A stretch of DNA of 20,605 bases, from NCBI GenBank assembly GCA_036897485.1, contig JAYMTF010001919.1, forward strand, positions 1-20,605. The letters are read 5' to 3'. This document shows, piece by piece, positions 8,401 to 17,928 of the stretch. Origin of the DNA: Pelargonium nanum. Taxonomy: Eukaryota > Streptophyta > Magnoliopsida > Geraniales > Geraniaceae. How positions within the stretch are numbered: the stretch's first letter is position 1; every line of letters begins with the position of its first letter. A model generated the notes under the pieces. That model was not told the DNA's origin, did no database searches, and saw only the letters and a list, made by a program, of their open reading frames with translations. A program made the position numbers and the translations under genes.

Positions 8401-11400
8401 GAGAACGGACTTTACATTCTTTAAATGAGGGATACCTTACCACTCCCCTCACGTGCAGGCCAGATAACACGGCAGACCCTGCACTTGGACCAAGAAGGGA
8501 GACAACAAAGACGGGTCACTAGGCAACATGTCCTTTTGCAAGTGGATCATAACGAAATATTATTCTCTCAACACTCACATGGTATCAGAGTTGGTTATGA
8601 TCCATGCTTCTACCCAATTATGTTACCTTCATGTGGTCTTCGACCCACTTGCAAAAGGACATGCTTGCAAAGGACCAAGTGTATAAAGAAAATACTTACA
8701 CGTGAGGAGTAGTGCCGATTTAAAAGGCCCCCAATTATGCACGTACCGAACCCACCGATAAAAAGACTCGCACGTAAGGGGTGTGTTGAAGTGGGTGATA
8801 ATGTCACACATTGGATAAATATATAAATATAATGTTGGAAGACAAATCCTACTAATAAGATTGACATTTTAGTAGTGGTAGCTCAAACCATTATGTGTTA
8901 CCTATTATTGAAATTTAAGCAAGACCAATAGAGATGTTGGAGTCAGTTGATGGTAAGGATTGAGAAGATTGATTAATTGCGACCACAACTACTCGCAAAC
9001 TCAGGTCACTATGTACTTTTTATTGTGTTAGCTGGTTAGCATTGCTGCTATTTGGTCGCAACCTTGCAAGCAACCTCTTTGCTCGCTATGGTGAGCATTT
9101 TGCGGCTCATTGTTTTATGAGGAAAAATGTGCTGACAACGTCCTCGCAGTTTTGCTTGCAATGACAATTTGCTTTCTATGTGCTCACTAGGGTGCTCGCC
9201 TTTTGCACAGTTTTTTTAGTGATGACGATCAATATAAAGAGGGACAGTGAAATGAGTGATGTGGTAGTTGCTTCAGTTACGTAAAATTAGGAACAAGTTG
9301 AAGTTACTATTTCATCCTAAGGTCATATATCAGGAAGAGATAAAACCAGTGAAAAGATGTACTATAAATACTCATTAATATGCAATCAATTGAAATACAA
9401 ACAAAATCACCATATTTAAGTTTTATATGTTTCGATGGAAAGCTACTTAGTCAAAAGGGACTTACCTCAGAAGAACCCTTCTTCCCTGAGGCTGTTGCTC
9501 CAGAACCATTAGATGTTCCTATAGGGCCAGGACATACAACAGTCACCTGTATTCCTTTTTGATACAGCTGTGTTGTCAAAATTAACAAGCATAATCAAAA
9601 GGAAAGAAAAAATTGTAGTTCTTTCAAGGAAATTTTATACCTGAATTCCAACAAGGTAAAAGGTCAAACAATTTAACTATAATTAAACTACTGCAGAGAA
9701 CATATTCATTCTAGACTAGAGTTCGATCCACAATTCAAAATACTTTATTTCTTTATCCCAAACCCTCACTCTTTTCTGCTGCACTTCTTTAACAGAGATT
9801 AATAACCAAGCTTTCAAGCTAATATATGTGTATTAGTTATATATATTAAGCTAGACTAAACATATGAAATTTACAAAAGTGATGGCAGTTTCACCCTTGC
9901 AAAAACCAACGGTTAACATAACTCCAACTTTATCAAATCTAAAATGAGGAATAGCATCCGTAACTGCTCCAGCTGTGCTGTAAACCACTAGAATGGATTT
10001 TCACTTTGCTGCAACTATCTCTAGAAGCCACAATAATGGGTACAACTAGTCTGAATACCAATCATTTTATAGCTATCAAAAAAGTTTACACGTGATGAAA
10101 TGTTAACTTTGGAGAATACAGATAAGAAAACACATTTAACTATTTAAGAAGCCTAATGGCCAAGCAGAGCAATTTCAATAACATAAGAATATAAACTATC
10201 TTAAAATTACGCTCAACTTTTGTTGCCTAATTATGGTCGTTTATAGTGTCAAAGTATCACATTGGACTAACCAGCAAGTAACTCTAACTGGCTGTCCTTT
10301 CCATATTATTCACAAGAATTACAGCTAGACTACTAGTCATATATTTAATTTGTAATAAATAGTGGCTACAACACAATAAGCGGACAATTCACAGGTCCAA
10401 CTTATATTCAGTGAAGAAAAAGCTATCACATACCTCAGAGCGCAATGTATGAAAGTATCCATTTAGAGCAAATTTGGAAGCGGAGTAAACAGCTTGACCT
10501 GGTGCAGGTGTCTTTCCAGCAGCACTGCTCATCTGCATATAGTGCATTCAAAATTAGTAATTTTAAGTTTAGACTAAATAATATTAAAGACGATAAGAAT
10601 AATCCCATCTGCCATCTGTGACCTTCATGTCAAAGTTTACCCATGAGGTGACTAATATGATTAGCCTCTGTAGTAGATAAATCATTGATGCTAGGATCAT
10701 TCAATATGTCCATCTAGTCTATACATATATGTGATGAATGGTTCAACGAGGCATACAGCATTCACATTGATTAATTAGCATAAGTTATTGCCACATACCA
10801 CAACAAAATGACCCCTTCCTCGTCTCAGCATGTAGGGAGCTAGAAGACGTGTGAGAGATATTGTCCCAAAAACATTCACATCGAATGTAGCCTACATGCA
10901 GGGCAGAGAAGTAATATATATGACCATTTAGGAAATATATAGTCAATATAAATATAACTTCACAGTGGATCTGAAACAAACACTGATGGAGTAACTCCAC
11001 TTGTGACCCTACACGGGAAACATCATGGCTCGTTATGGGATACCTTAAGACTTTCCTCAGTTGCATCCAAAGCTGACGTTTTCTGCCAGAAAAATAGGAC
11101 AAAACATATTGCATAGGTTAAATTATCCACGAGGACATGGCATGTTGTAGAGTAGCGGTTAGAACTGCAAAAGTTGAACAGTTTAAGCTCAAGGAATGTC
11201 AATAGCATTTAATCAACCTTCCAATACCAACATACTCAAAATACCAAATTACTTGACCTAGCATGCTTAGGGGAAGGGGAACTATGGACTGGGAAAGTCT
11301 TATTAGAATAATAGATGTGGGATGGCTTAGTTAGGGTTTCTAGGTTATTTTGGATTTCGGGTGTTATTAGAAAATTTGATTAGTTTGAATTTTGCTATTT

Positions 11401-14400
11401 ATTGTTTTTAGGGTTCCTTATTTTCTAGGGATTGCTTTCTCTATTAATACTATGTTGTGCAATAGAGGTTGGATTAGTTGCAATCGAATAAAAGATTATA
11501 CTGGATTGTCATCTATTGTCTCTCTACTCTTTTTTTCCGTTCCTTTTTATTGTGTCTCCTATCTCTCTGTAATGCTCTTCCCTTTCTCTTTAATCTGTCC
11601 CCTTATCTCTTCAATTTTCTGACTTTTCAACTATATATTCCCCATCTTAATCCATCTACCTTCTGCTTCTCTCTCTATACCTATATTTCTCGAAATTTGT
11701 CCTGCATCAATAACAAAACCAAATTAACTAAGTATAACTATCAGTCAGCTTTGTGACAACATCCCAGAAACAGAAGTGTGAACCAAGTCCCAAACACATG
11801 GTCTCAAAACATCCTCTGCTGCTCTAAGAACATGCATTATAGTTGTATACAACGGAGAATGCCAACACTGCACATCAAGTACTTAAGCTACTCATACATG
11901 AAAATTCATGTTTCAAAGCTCACCAAAATTAATTTTTGGCCCATTCTATTCACACCTTCTATGTCTTCAAATAGTTATGAGATGAAAAGTTTACATGTGT
12001 CTGTATAACACAGGTAATGTTCTTGACCTTTCTGCAGTGTTATGTTATAATCACCTTTTAGACATGACCTTGGAGGTATAATGGAGCTAACACACTCAGC
12101 TACTGAGGAGATCAACATTTATGTGCATGTGCCCTCCTCTGTCTTCCATACCACTGACAATACTACCATACTCAATTATTAGCTAATTGCATGTTATCCC
12201 TATGTACTTCAATCTATTAGTGCAGGCAACTAATTTTCATTTTGAAAACTGGGAACTGCTTCACTTACCGGGCGCTCAAAAGCAGCATTATGGATCATAT
12301 AGTCAACGCCAGCTCCCCCAAAAAAGGATTCTGCCTTCTCCACTGCCTCCTTGAGAATTTCTTCGCTAGATGCCAAATCCAATGGCAAAATTTCCACCCC
12401 ACCAGGGGCATGTTTACCTGCAGGCATGCCATCCATGTATCAGGAAATACAAGAGATAATTCGAAACTATGAGGGCTTACAATCAGTTCTGATGAATTGA
12501 TATACCAGTAAGTTGATTCTTGACTCGCTCTAACTCAGATTCATTTCGTGCAGATAAAATAAGCTTAGCGCCAAAACTTGCTAATTGTTTAGCAAGAACC
12601 TCACCTTCAAATCCACCATTGAGTCAAAATGAGATAGTTTACACATGATATAAGATAATAATTGAGGATGACCTATAAGTAAATAAAACACTGAAAAACA
12701 TTTTTGTTTTAACACTGAACAGTGCATCCCAGGTTTAATGAATCACCATTCACTAATACGACAATGGTCATCCTTGAGCCATTAAAGTTAGGAAAAGAAA
12801 AATATTGAACTTTCAAAAATTTATAGTGGTATTGATGGAAGATTTTCTACCCGAAATTATACCAAAACAATTTGAAAATATCAAATAACTTACGATTTCA
12901 GATTCGTATAAAATTTAAAAGTAAAAATCATTTTGTAATAGTAATCAGTTTCTACTTTCTACCAGTTCATGTAATTGAGCAATCAAAGATAGGACAATAT
13001 ATGGTTCGTCCAGATTAAGCAAGTTTGAATGCTATACGATATTAGTGACTCTAACAAGTACTCCCTCCGTCCCAAAATAATTGTCCTGTTTCACTTGCAT
13101 TTTTGTCCCAAAATATGTGTCTTGTTTCCTCTTTTAGAAAGTTAGTTATGCACGAATTACCAATAGTGTCCATATAATAAGTTAGTTAGTATGCCTTAAG
13201 TTTGTTACAACACATGTGCATAGATATAGAAGAGTAAACATACAACAGTAGCTAACTTCTCCTTAATTTTTCTCAAAATAAAAAGAACACTTATTTTGGG
13301 ACGGAGGGAACATATTTTATAGCTTCAAATTAATAAAAAAAATCAGTAAGTTAAGCTAAAATAGAACTTGAGTTCATTACAATTGCATAGGACCTACCAA
13401 ACTCCTGTTGAGATTCAAGTGTTCGGTATTTCCAACAAGGCTTTAGTTGGTTTATTCTACACTTATATGACAAGACACTGAAGTAATGGAGCTTCTTCTT
13501 CTTCTTTTGCAGGCATAAAGACAAACAATGTACTGTTGAGTCTATTTGGCTCCAGTGTCAATGACATTGTAGTTTTTAATACATGAGTGGCACATGACAA
13601 TGTTGGGTTCTTCATTTTCAAAGCTATATTCATCTTTTGCCGTCTCAATTAGAAAATATGGCATCATTTGGAAAGTATGCCAGATGATACTAACTTTGTC
13701 TTGCCTCTCAAAGGGACCCAAGAATTGATACATATATGGTGACAAGAACCTCGCGATACTAACCAAACTACCAAACGTTGGACATGCCAAACTATACATT
13801 TTACCAATTAATATGCTAATATGGATAGTTATCATTGTGGTAACAAACATTCCAGCAGTCCTATAATGCAAAGTATGAAACAGCATTGAATCTGATGCGC
13901 AATAACAATTGTTCTTAGTCTATAAAAAGAACCAAAATATGCTCAAAGGGAAAAATCAACACCCATCACATGCAGATAAGATCCAATATTCACAAGAGTA
14001 TCAGGAATATCAGTCAATATAAATTGGTTGAGACTCTCAGCCAAGAGACAAACAAAATGGATCCGGGCGGGGAGCATTGGGGCAGGTATGGGTGTAAATC
14101 GCTGATGTGGCATCACTTAATTGGTCATGATTTATTGGCTGAGAGTTTTTTTCTCTATTCACAAAAACAACAAGGGCTTCATCAACACAAATTTACAAAA
14201 GCAAAAGTGCTAAGAGCATCTAAAACTGCGTACCGATTCCGCGGCTAGCTCCAGTAATCCAATAAACCTAACAATTAATCAAAATTTCAACAAAATAAAG
14301 AACAAATGTATAAACATTAATGAACTGAAGTAGGAAAAGTATTACTAAAAAATGTAGTAAGCACTAACTTTATCCTCAATTTCTTCGCGCTTAGCATGCT

Positions 14401-14605
14401 TTTTCGACATTAACGCGAAATCCCCTGCATCACAAAACGAATTCAAAAAACAAAACAAAAAACTTGACGATTGCTGATTAAAGGGTTAATAAAATAGTTG
14501 AAATGGAGTAGGGTTTGTATGATTACCATCAGCAGTAGCGAACTTGACGATTACGGCGATGGTGAGAAGGAGGGAAGAGCCCGTGAGAAACCAGAGGACT
14601 TGCAT
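5448..14605 (-). CDS. Membrane-anchored short-chain dehydrogenase/reductase, DHRS7-like (12 exons, 328 aa)
   Basis: Exons, 5' to 3' on the minus strand: 14527-14605, 14369-14424, 14234-14267, 12506-12604, 12269-12417, 11044-11082, 10799-10891, 10434-10532, 9466-9567, 7448-7531, 5715-5780, 5448-5534. All introns are GT-AG and the coding length is 987 nt with no internal stop. The start ATG (14603-14605) gives an N-terminal hydrophobic anchor (about residues 4-20, LWFLTGSSLLLTIAVIV), as in ER-bound DHRS7 proteins. The Rossmann fold shows TGASRGIG (50-57), ARN with Arg76 after strand 2 (suggests NADPH), and IHNAAF (131-136) where most SDRs have NNAG. Catalytic residues are Ser186 (SSAAG), Tyr199 and Lys203 (YSASK); CPGPIGT follows at 228-234. 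A second hydrophobic stretch (about 279-298) precedes the C-terminus, which ends KKKS, compatible with a KKxx ER-retrieval signal if that end faces the cytosol. The role is predicted as reduction or oxidation of a lipophilic carbonyl or alcohol; the substrate is unknown. The family call is firm; the cofactor and location are inferred. Confidence 0.95.
5781..7447 (-). other. SDR intron 10 (1667 bp)
   Basis: AT-rich and without a supported gene. The part near the exon 11 side (about 5860-6060) looks like the end of an LTR and holds a 20-bp palindrome. In the rest (6060-7447) I see only low-complexity A/T runs. The donor is GTTTTG, weaker than the GTAAG or GTATG donors of the other introns. Confidence 0.8.
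5860..6060 (+). repeat. LTR-like fragment with an imperfect hairpin
   Basis: GGACTATAAATTGGGTTTCGCCCCATAGTG resembles the TATA-to-R part of a plant LTR. TTTTCTCTCAAAC and a degenerate ATATCAGAAGC follow, the latter weakly like a tRNA-Met primer site. Arms 5976-5995 and 6032-6051 are inverted copies with one mismatch in 20 and a 36-nt loop. No second LTR or coding part is present; the assignment is tentative. Confidence 0.3.
8527..8663. repeat. Nested perfect palindromes (19-bp and 10-bp stems)
   Basis: The outer arms 8527-8545 and 8645-8663 (CATGTCCTTTTGCAAGTGG and its complement) are perfect over 19 bp with 99 bp between. The inner arms 8544-8553 and 8594-8603 (GGATCATAAC and complement) are perfect over 10 bp. 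A shortened copy, CTTGCAAAGGACC, follows the outer right arm at 8664-8676. The primer-site-like motif lies in the inner loop. Confidence 0.85.
8580..8590 (+). other. tRNA-iMet primer-binding-like motif of an LTR-retrotransposon remnant
   Basis: TGGTATCAGAG matches the sequence complementary to the 3' end of initiator tRNA-Met used by many plant LTR retrotransposons. It follows CTCTCAACACTCACA, which would be an LTR 3' end closing in CA. About 200 bp further, AAGGGGTG and then TGTTGAAGTGG (8784) resemble a polypurine tract and LTR start, with CACACATTGG next. No matching LTR pair can be aligned, so this is either a badly decayed miniature element (TRIM-like) or chance. Confidence 0.35.
9568..10433 (-). 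other. SDR intron 8 (866 bp)
   Basis: AT-rich intronic sequence with canonical borders (GTATG donor after exon 8, ACAG acceptor before exon 9). I see no gene, transposon ends or other structure in it. Confidence 0.8.
11083..12268 (-). other. SDR intron 5 (1186 bp)
   Basis: Canonical borders (GTAAG donor after exon 5, GGCAG acceptor before exon 6). The part 11250-11560 looks LTR-derived and is followed by a pyrimidine-rich stretch (11515-11690, many TCTCT and TTCC runs). From 11700 to 12268 I see no structure. Confidence 0.75.
11250..11560 (+). repeat. Possible solo-LTR fragment in SDR intron 5
   Basis: TTAGTTAGGGTTTCTAGG, a TATA-like CTATTAATACT (about 11440), GGTTGGATTAGTTGC and GAATAAAAG (about 11485) occur in the order expected of a plant LTR with promoter and poly(A) signal. 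I see no clear TG...CA ends or target duplication, so boundaries and class are open. Confidence 0.25.
12605..14233 (-). other. SDR intron 3 (1629 bp)
   Basis: Separates the exon ending in the glycine-rich loop (ATCG at 14234) from the exon starting GTGAGG at 12604. It contains the Stowaway element at 13061-13312. The remaining AT-rich sequence, including 13313-14233, shows no further gene or repeat that I can support. Confidence 0.85.
13061..13312. mobile_element. Stowaway-type MITE (Tc1/mariner) in SDR intron 3
   Basis: The left end is CTCCCTCCGTCCCAAAATAA and the right end, reversed, reads TCCCTCCGTCCCAAAATAAG, the classic Stowaway terminal inverted repeat. TA precedes the left end (13059-13060) and TA follows at 13313-13314. 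Length is about 252 bp with no coding capacity. The last two or three bases at the right (AACA) deviate from the repeat. Confidence 0.9.
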
Positions 14606-14678
14606 TTTCGCTCACTTCCGTTTCTTTCGAGGACAAACTGAGTGAGTGACTACATTGGTTTCTTTTTTTCTTCTTCAT
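14529..14678 (-). other. Overlapping upstream ORF on the SDR 5' leader (49 codons)
   Basis: An ATG at 14676-14678 opens a frame of 49 codons that runs past the SDR start codon in another frame and stops at a TGA inside exon 1 (14529-14531). The upstream ATG has G at -3; the main ATG has A at -3. If the transcript starts upstream of 14678, scanning ribosomes meet this ATG first. The start site is not known from sequence. Confidence 0.4.
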
Positions 14679-14760
14679 TTCTACGTCATAGCGGATCTAA
14701 CCTGTTGCGTATTTTTTTTTTATAAATAATAATTTAAAAAAAAATACAAAAAGCATCCAT
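14606..14760 (-). promoter_or_regulatory. Likely promoter-proximal and 5' UTR region of the SDR gene
   Basis: ATTTATAAAAA at 14717-14727 is a possible TATA element, about 115 nt upstream of the start codon. TGACGT (14683-14688) matches the core of bZIP (TGA or CRE-like) sites, but lies close to the likely start of transcription. The stretch 14660-14676 is a purine-rich leader on the minus strand. These are short motifs in an AT-rich region, so support is weak. Confidence 0.3.
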
Positions 14761-15756
14761 CTATTTGTCACATCCAATAATGGGTAATTCTAAACTTTTT
14801 TTCGCATGCATAATATGACTATTGAGAAATGTGAGAATCTACTACGCTAGAAACAATATGTTCAAAATATATTGACAATACATTCGGATCTTTCTCGCAA
14901 GGATTACAAGATTAGGTTGCATGCATCTCTTGAATCTATCCGATATTTATTAAAACAATGACTAACTTTTCGAGGACACGATAAAGCTACTTCTCTTATG
15001 AATCAAGGAATTTTTTAGAGCTTCCCAAAGCTCTTGCGAAAAATTTCGATGACATACAAAAAGTTGTCGTAGAATATGCTCCAGATAATCATAAGATGAC
15101 ATCATTTGATATTCAAAAGGATCTTGTATGTGCCGCCACAATGGAAACCACAAAAGCAATTATCAAAGATATTGGTGATGAAGTCTTTTCCATTCTAGTG
15201 GATAAATCTCGTGACATTTCATTGAAAGAACAAATGACAATTCTCTTAAGCTATGTGAATAGAAAAGGTGACGTTGTTGAGTGCTTTTAGGGGATAATTA
15301 ATGTACCAAACACTAGTGTTTTGACATTGAAAGCTTCAATTGATGCTATGTTTTCAAAACTTGGATCGAGTTTATTAAAGTTGCGCGGTCAAGAATATGA
15401 TGGTGCAACAAACATGCGAGGTGAGTTTAATGGATTAAAATATCTTATTTTAAAAGAAAATTCATACGCTTATTATATCCATTGCTTTGTTCATCAATTA
15501 CAATTGGCATTGGTAGTAGCTGCTAAGAAACATGTTCGTTTGGATTTAGTGTTGTTACAATGATCACAAATTTTATCGGGGCTTTTGCCAAACATTTTGA
15601 TATTTTAAAAAAAAGCACAAGCAACTAAAATTCTTAAGGCACTTGAATCAAGTCAACTCACCACTAGAAGATGATTGAATCAAGAAATAGCTATTTAACA
15701 ACCAAGTGATACACGTTGGAGTTCTCATTTTCACTCAATATTAAACTTTATACATT

Positions 15757-16797
15757 GGGTAAAATGGTTTCAGACCTCTTGTACTTTTTCAAACTATAGA
15801 GTTGGCTCTCGTGTACTTTTTTCATTAGTTCTAACCCATGTACTTTCTATTTTTTAAAAATTTGGTCCAACTGACCTAATATAGCAGGTCACTTACCTCC
15901 ACGTCAGCAAATATATCACGTCACACCTTTCTCGTGTACTTTTTTCATTAGTTCTAACCCTTGTACTTTTCATTTTTTTTTTTAATTTGGTCCAACCTGA
16001 CACGCACATAATCCTTCCTTCTTTCAGCCACCTACGCCATAGAAAGCTTCCGAAGTGAGGCACCTCCAACGCGCTGTCTCCCATTTTCGCCACTTGCCTC
16101 TACCAGAAATCTCTGCCCCTCGCAACTCCTGTTGGAAGCCCTATCTTCAACCGACGGCGACGACGAAACGAAGAGGTCCTTCAACTTGCGGCGGACTCTC
16201 AGATTCTTAGTGCTCTATGGCGGGACTGCATACCTAACACTCCCAGCTGGTTCCGTGGAGCGGTCATGGCGAGGCATTCGCCGGTGGCTCTCAGCTTCGC
16301 GAGCGAGTAGCATCCTGTCGGCGTGGAAGTTCTCCAGAGAATTGCAAATTTGTTGATGTGGCAGCAATTCTCTCGACGAATCGATCTGAGAACTGCGTAG
16401 ACGAATGTGTACACAAAAGATGACAAACAACGTCGATTGTTGAAGGTGAGACCAGAACCGGGGCTTCTCCGGAAAGGATTCGTCTACTTCGAGTAGGATG
16501 ACGAATCGGTGGCCTGAAATTACAAACAAAAAATCACAAAAAACAACGCAAAGAATTTGAAACTTGAAAAAGAAACGGAGACTGACCGGATAGAGGCGCT
16601 TGGTGGAGTACTAGATTCGTTTTCTATTGAGAAGTTGGTGGCGTCGACGTGGGAGGATGACGTGGATGGAACGCCGACGTGGCAGGTTGGAACAAATTAA
16701 AAAATAGAAAGTATAAGGGTTAGAATTAATGAAAAAAATACATAAGGGCCAACTATATAGTTTGAGAAAGTACAAGGGGTCTGAAACCAATTTACCC
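15757..16797. mobile_element. Non-autonomous Mutator-like element (MULE) inserted in the hAT pseudogene
   Basis: Long terminal inverted repeats start GGGTAAAATGGTTTCAGACC on the left and GGGTAAATTGGTTTCAGACC (reversed) on the right and align for more than 100 bp, to about 15874 and 16680. The flanks TTATACATT (15748-15756) and TTATTCATT (16798-16806) form a 9-bp target duplication with one difference. Joining them restores the hAT frame region. The interior (about 16020-16600) is GC-richer than its surroundings and carries short open frames without recognisable similarity; no MULE transposase is present. A Pack-MULE with a captured gene fragment is possible but not shown. Confidence 0.85.
15807..16001 (+). 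repeat. Direct duplication within the left MULE end
   Basis: 15807-15874 and 15930-16001 both run TCTCGTGTACTTTTTTCATT, AGTTCTAACCC, a T-rich stretch and TTGGTCCAACxTGAC, 123 bp apart. The right end has a single copy, so the left subterminal region was duplicated. Confidence 0.85.
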
Positions 16798-16906
16798 TTA
16801 TTCATTTGTTCGTGTTACACTCGAGAGTATATGTCATGAATATGGTGATAAAAAGAGGGAAGAATTAATGTTGCTAGACAAAATGGAAACTTTTGAATTC
16901 GCTTAT

Positions 16907-17925
16907 AGCAAATAACCCACCTAAACTATCATTTTTTGCAAATAACCACCTGAACTTACCAATAGTGTTTTTTCCGTTAATTTGGATGGAAAGTGGGACG
17001 GAAAACATCATGTGTTATGCACATGTTGATGATTTTTATTTAATGCCTAAACTACCTTTATTCTTCTTGTTCTTGAATTGATTGAAGGTTCCGGCGACCA
17101 TATGAATTTTCCGGTCACCGAAATTTGCATTGTCGCCGGATTTTATGAACTTGAACAAAACTTCCAAATCAAACCAAAATCAAAACCAAACTAACAACTA
17201 ACACATCAAAATCAAAATTTAAAAATTCTCAATCAATCATCACTGTAAAAATTCTCAAATACAACCAAAATGATTAATATGTTGCAAGCAAATGAAATTT
17301 GAAAATTCTCAAACTCAAATCAAACCCTAACTAAAAACCTAAAATCAAACTTGAATTAAACCTAAGGAAATCCAAAATCAAACCAAACCAGCCCTGCTCT
17401 GTGCAGCTCGGGAAGGAGAGCTACATTAACAGTTGTTCGGCGATGGCTGTTGCACATGGGAGATTTGGCCACGAGTGTCGGAGATGGTGCCAAAGTTGGC
17501 CACGAATCGGAGCATGGCTGCTCATTTCCACGGTATTGCAGCCAGTAGCGAGCTTCGAGTCCGACGATGGCGAGATTCGGCGAGCTTTGGCGAAGAATAG
17601 ATCTGAAGATGGCATATCTGGTTATGGTTGACGACCTCGACGTGCGAGCCTTGCTGCTCTGGCGACTTCGATGTGTGAGCCTTGTTGCTCTGGCGACTTT
17701 GACGGTGGCTCGAAGGCTTGACGGTTGCTCGATGGCTCAGAGGTCGGTGCTCGGTGGCCAGCCGTGTGCCGGTGGAGGTCGACGGGAGCGAAGATCTCGC
17801 CGGCTCAAACCCCCAACTTTCGAGCCCAACATCGCCATGCTCTTCTAGAGAGAGAAACAAAAATGGTGGTGAATAGCCCAACAACGCCGGAGTCCGCCGT
17901 CATGGTCTTCTAGAGAGAGAAACAA
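16907..17925. mobile_element. Second insertion in the hAT pseudogene, family uncertain
   Basis: The hAT frame breaks after FEFAYS (about 16906) and resumes at KHDIDVP (about 17923). The insert begins AGCAAATAACCCACC, followed by TTGCAAATAACCACC, a doubled motif like termini of plant MULE-type elements. It has an AT-rich left half (with several AAAATTCTCAA repeats) and a GC-rich right half (17395-17905). No matching right TIR or target duplication is visible. The open frames in the GC-rich half resemble no protein I know. Confidence 0.5.
17638..17705 (+). repeat. 31-bp tandem repeat, two copies
   Basis: GAGCCTTGxTGCTCTGGCGACTT recurs with a period of 31 bp, starting at 17646 and 17677, with a few substitutions. 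It lies in the GC-rich half of the second insertion. Confidence 0.85.
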
Positions 17926-17928
17926 AAA
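17841..17928 (+). repeat. Perfect 23-bp direct repeats 65 bp apart
   Basis: The 23 bases at 17841-17863, starting TCTTCTAGAGAGAG and ending CAAAAA, are repeated exactly at 17906-17928. Both copies are preceded by a CATG-type context. The second copy ends at the point where the hAT coding sequence resumes. Confidence 0.9.

Larger units (their letters stand above)
7644..9221. mobile_element. Non-autonomous CACTA-like (EnSpm) element in SDR intron 9
   Basis: The left end is CACTAAAACTGCTCG and the right end, reversed, is CACTAAAAAAACTGTGC. Both continue into related subterminal sequence: GTGAGCACA near each end, GCGAGC, TTGCAA and GCGACC motifs in inverted positions (7660-7760 and 8985-9200). 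The 3-bp flanks are ATA on the left and ATG on the right, so the target duplication is imperfect. No transposase is encoded. The 1.58-kb interior seems to contain an older or nested LTR-like piece (about 8430-8880). Superfamily by terminus and subterminal repeats; moderately sure. Confidence 0.55.
7532..9465 (-). other. SDR intron 9 (1934 bp), mostly a transposon insertion
   Basis: About 80% of this intron is the CACTA-like element at 7644-9221. Without it the intron would be about 355 bp. Splice sites on both sides are canonical (GTAAG donor at exon 9, ACAG acceptor at exon 10), so the gene should still be spliced across it. Confidence 0.85.

Noticed and set aside
7969-8428. Open frames of 119 and 85 codons inside the CACTA-like element
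   Set aside because: I could not recognise any domain, the frames overlap one another, and composition is that of the surrounding element; a captured gene is possible but unsupported.
16132-16356. 74-codon open frame in the MULE interior
   Set aside because: No similarity recognised and no start or splice context; kept only as part of a possible captured fragment.
17401-17884. Several overlapping open frames on both strands in a GC-rich block
   Set aside because: Openness on both strands is expected from the base composition; none shows a domain or a consistent coding signal.
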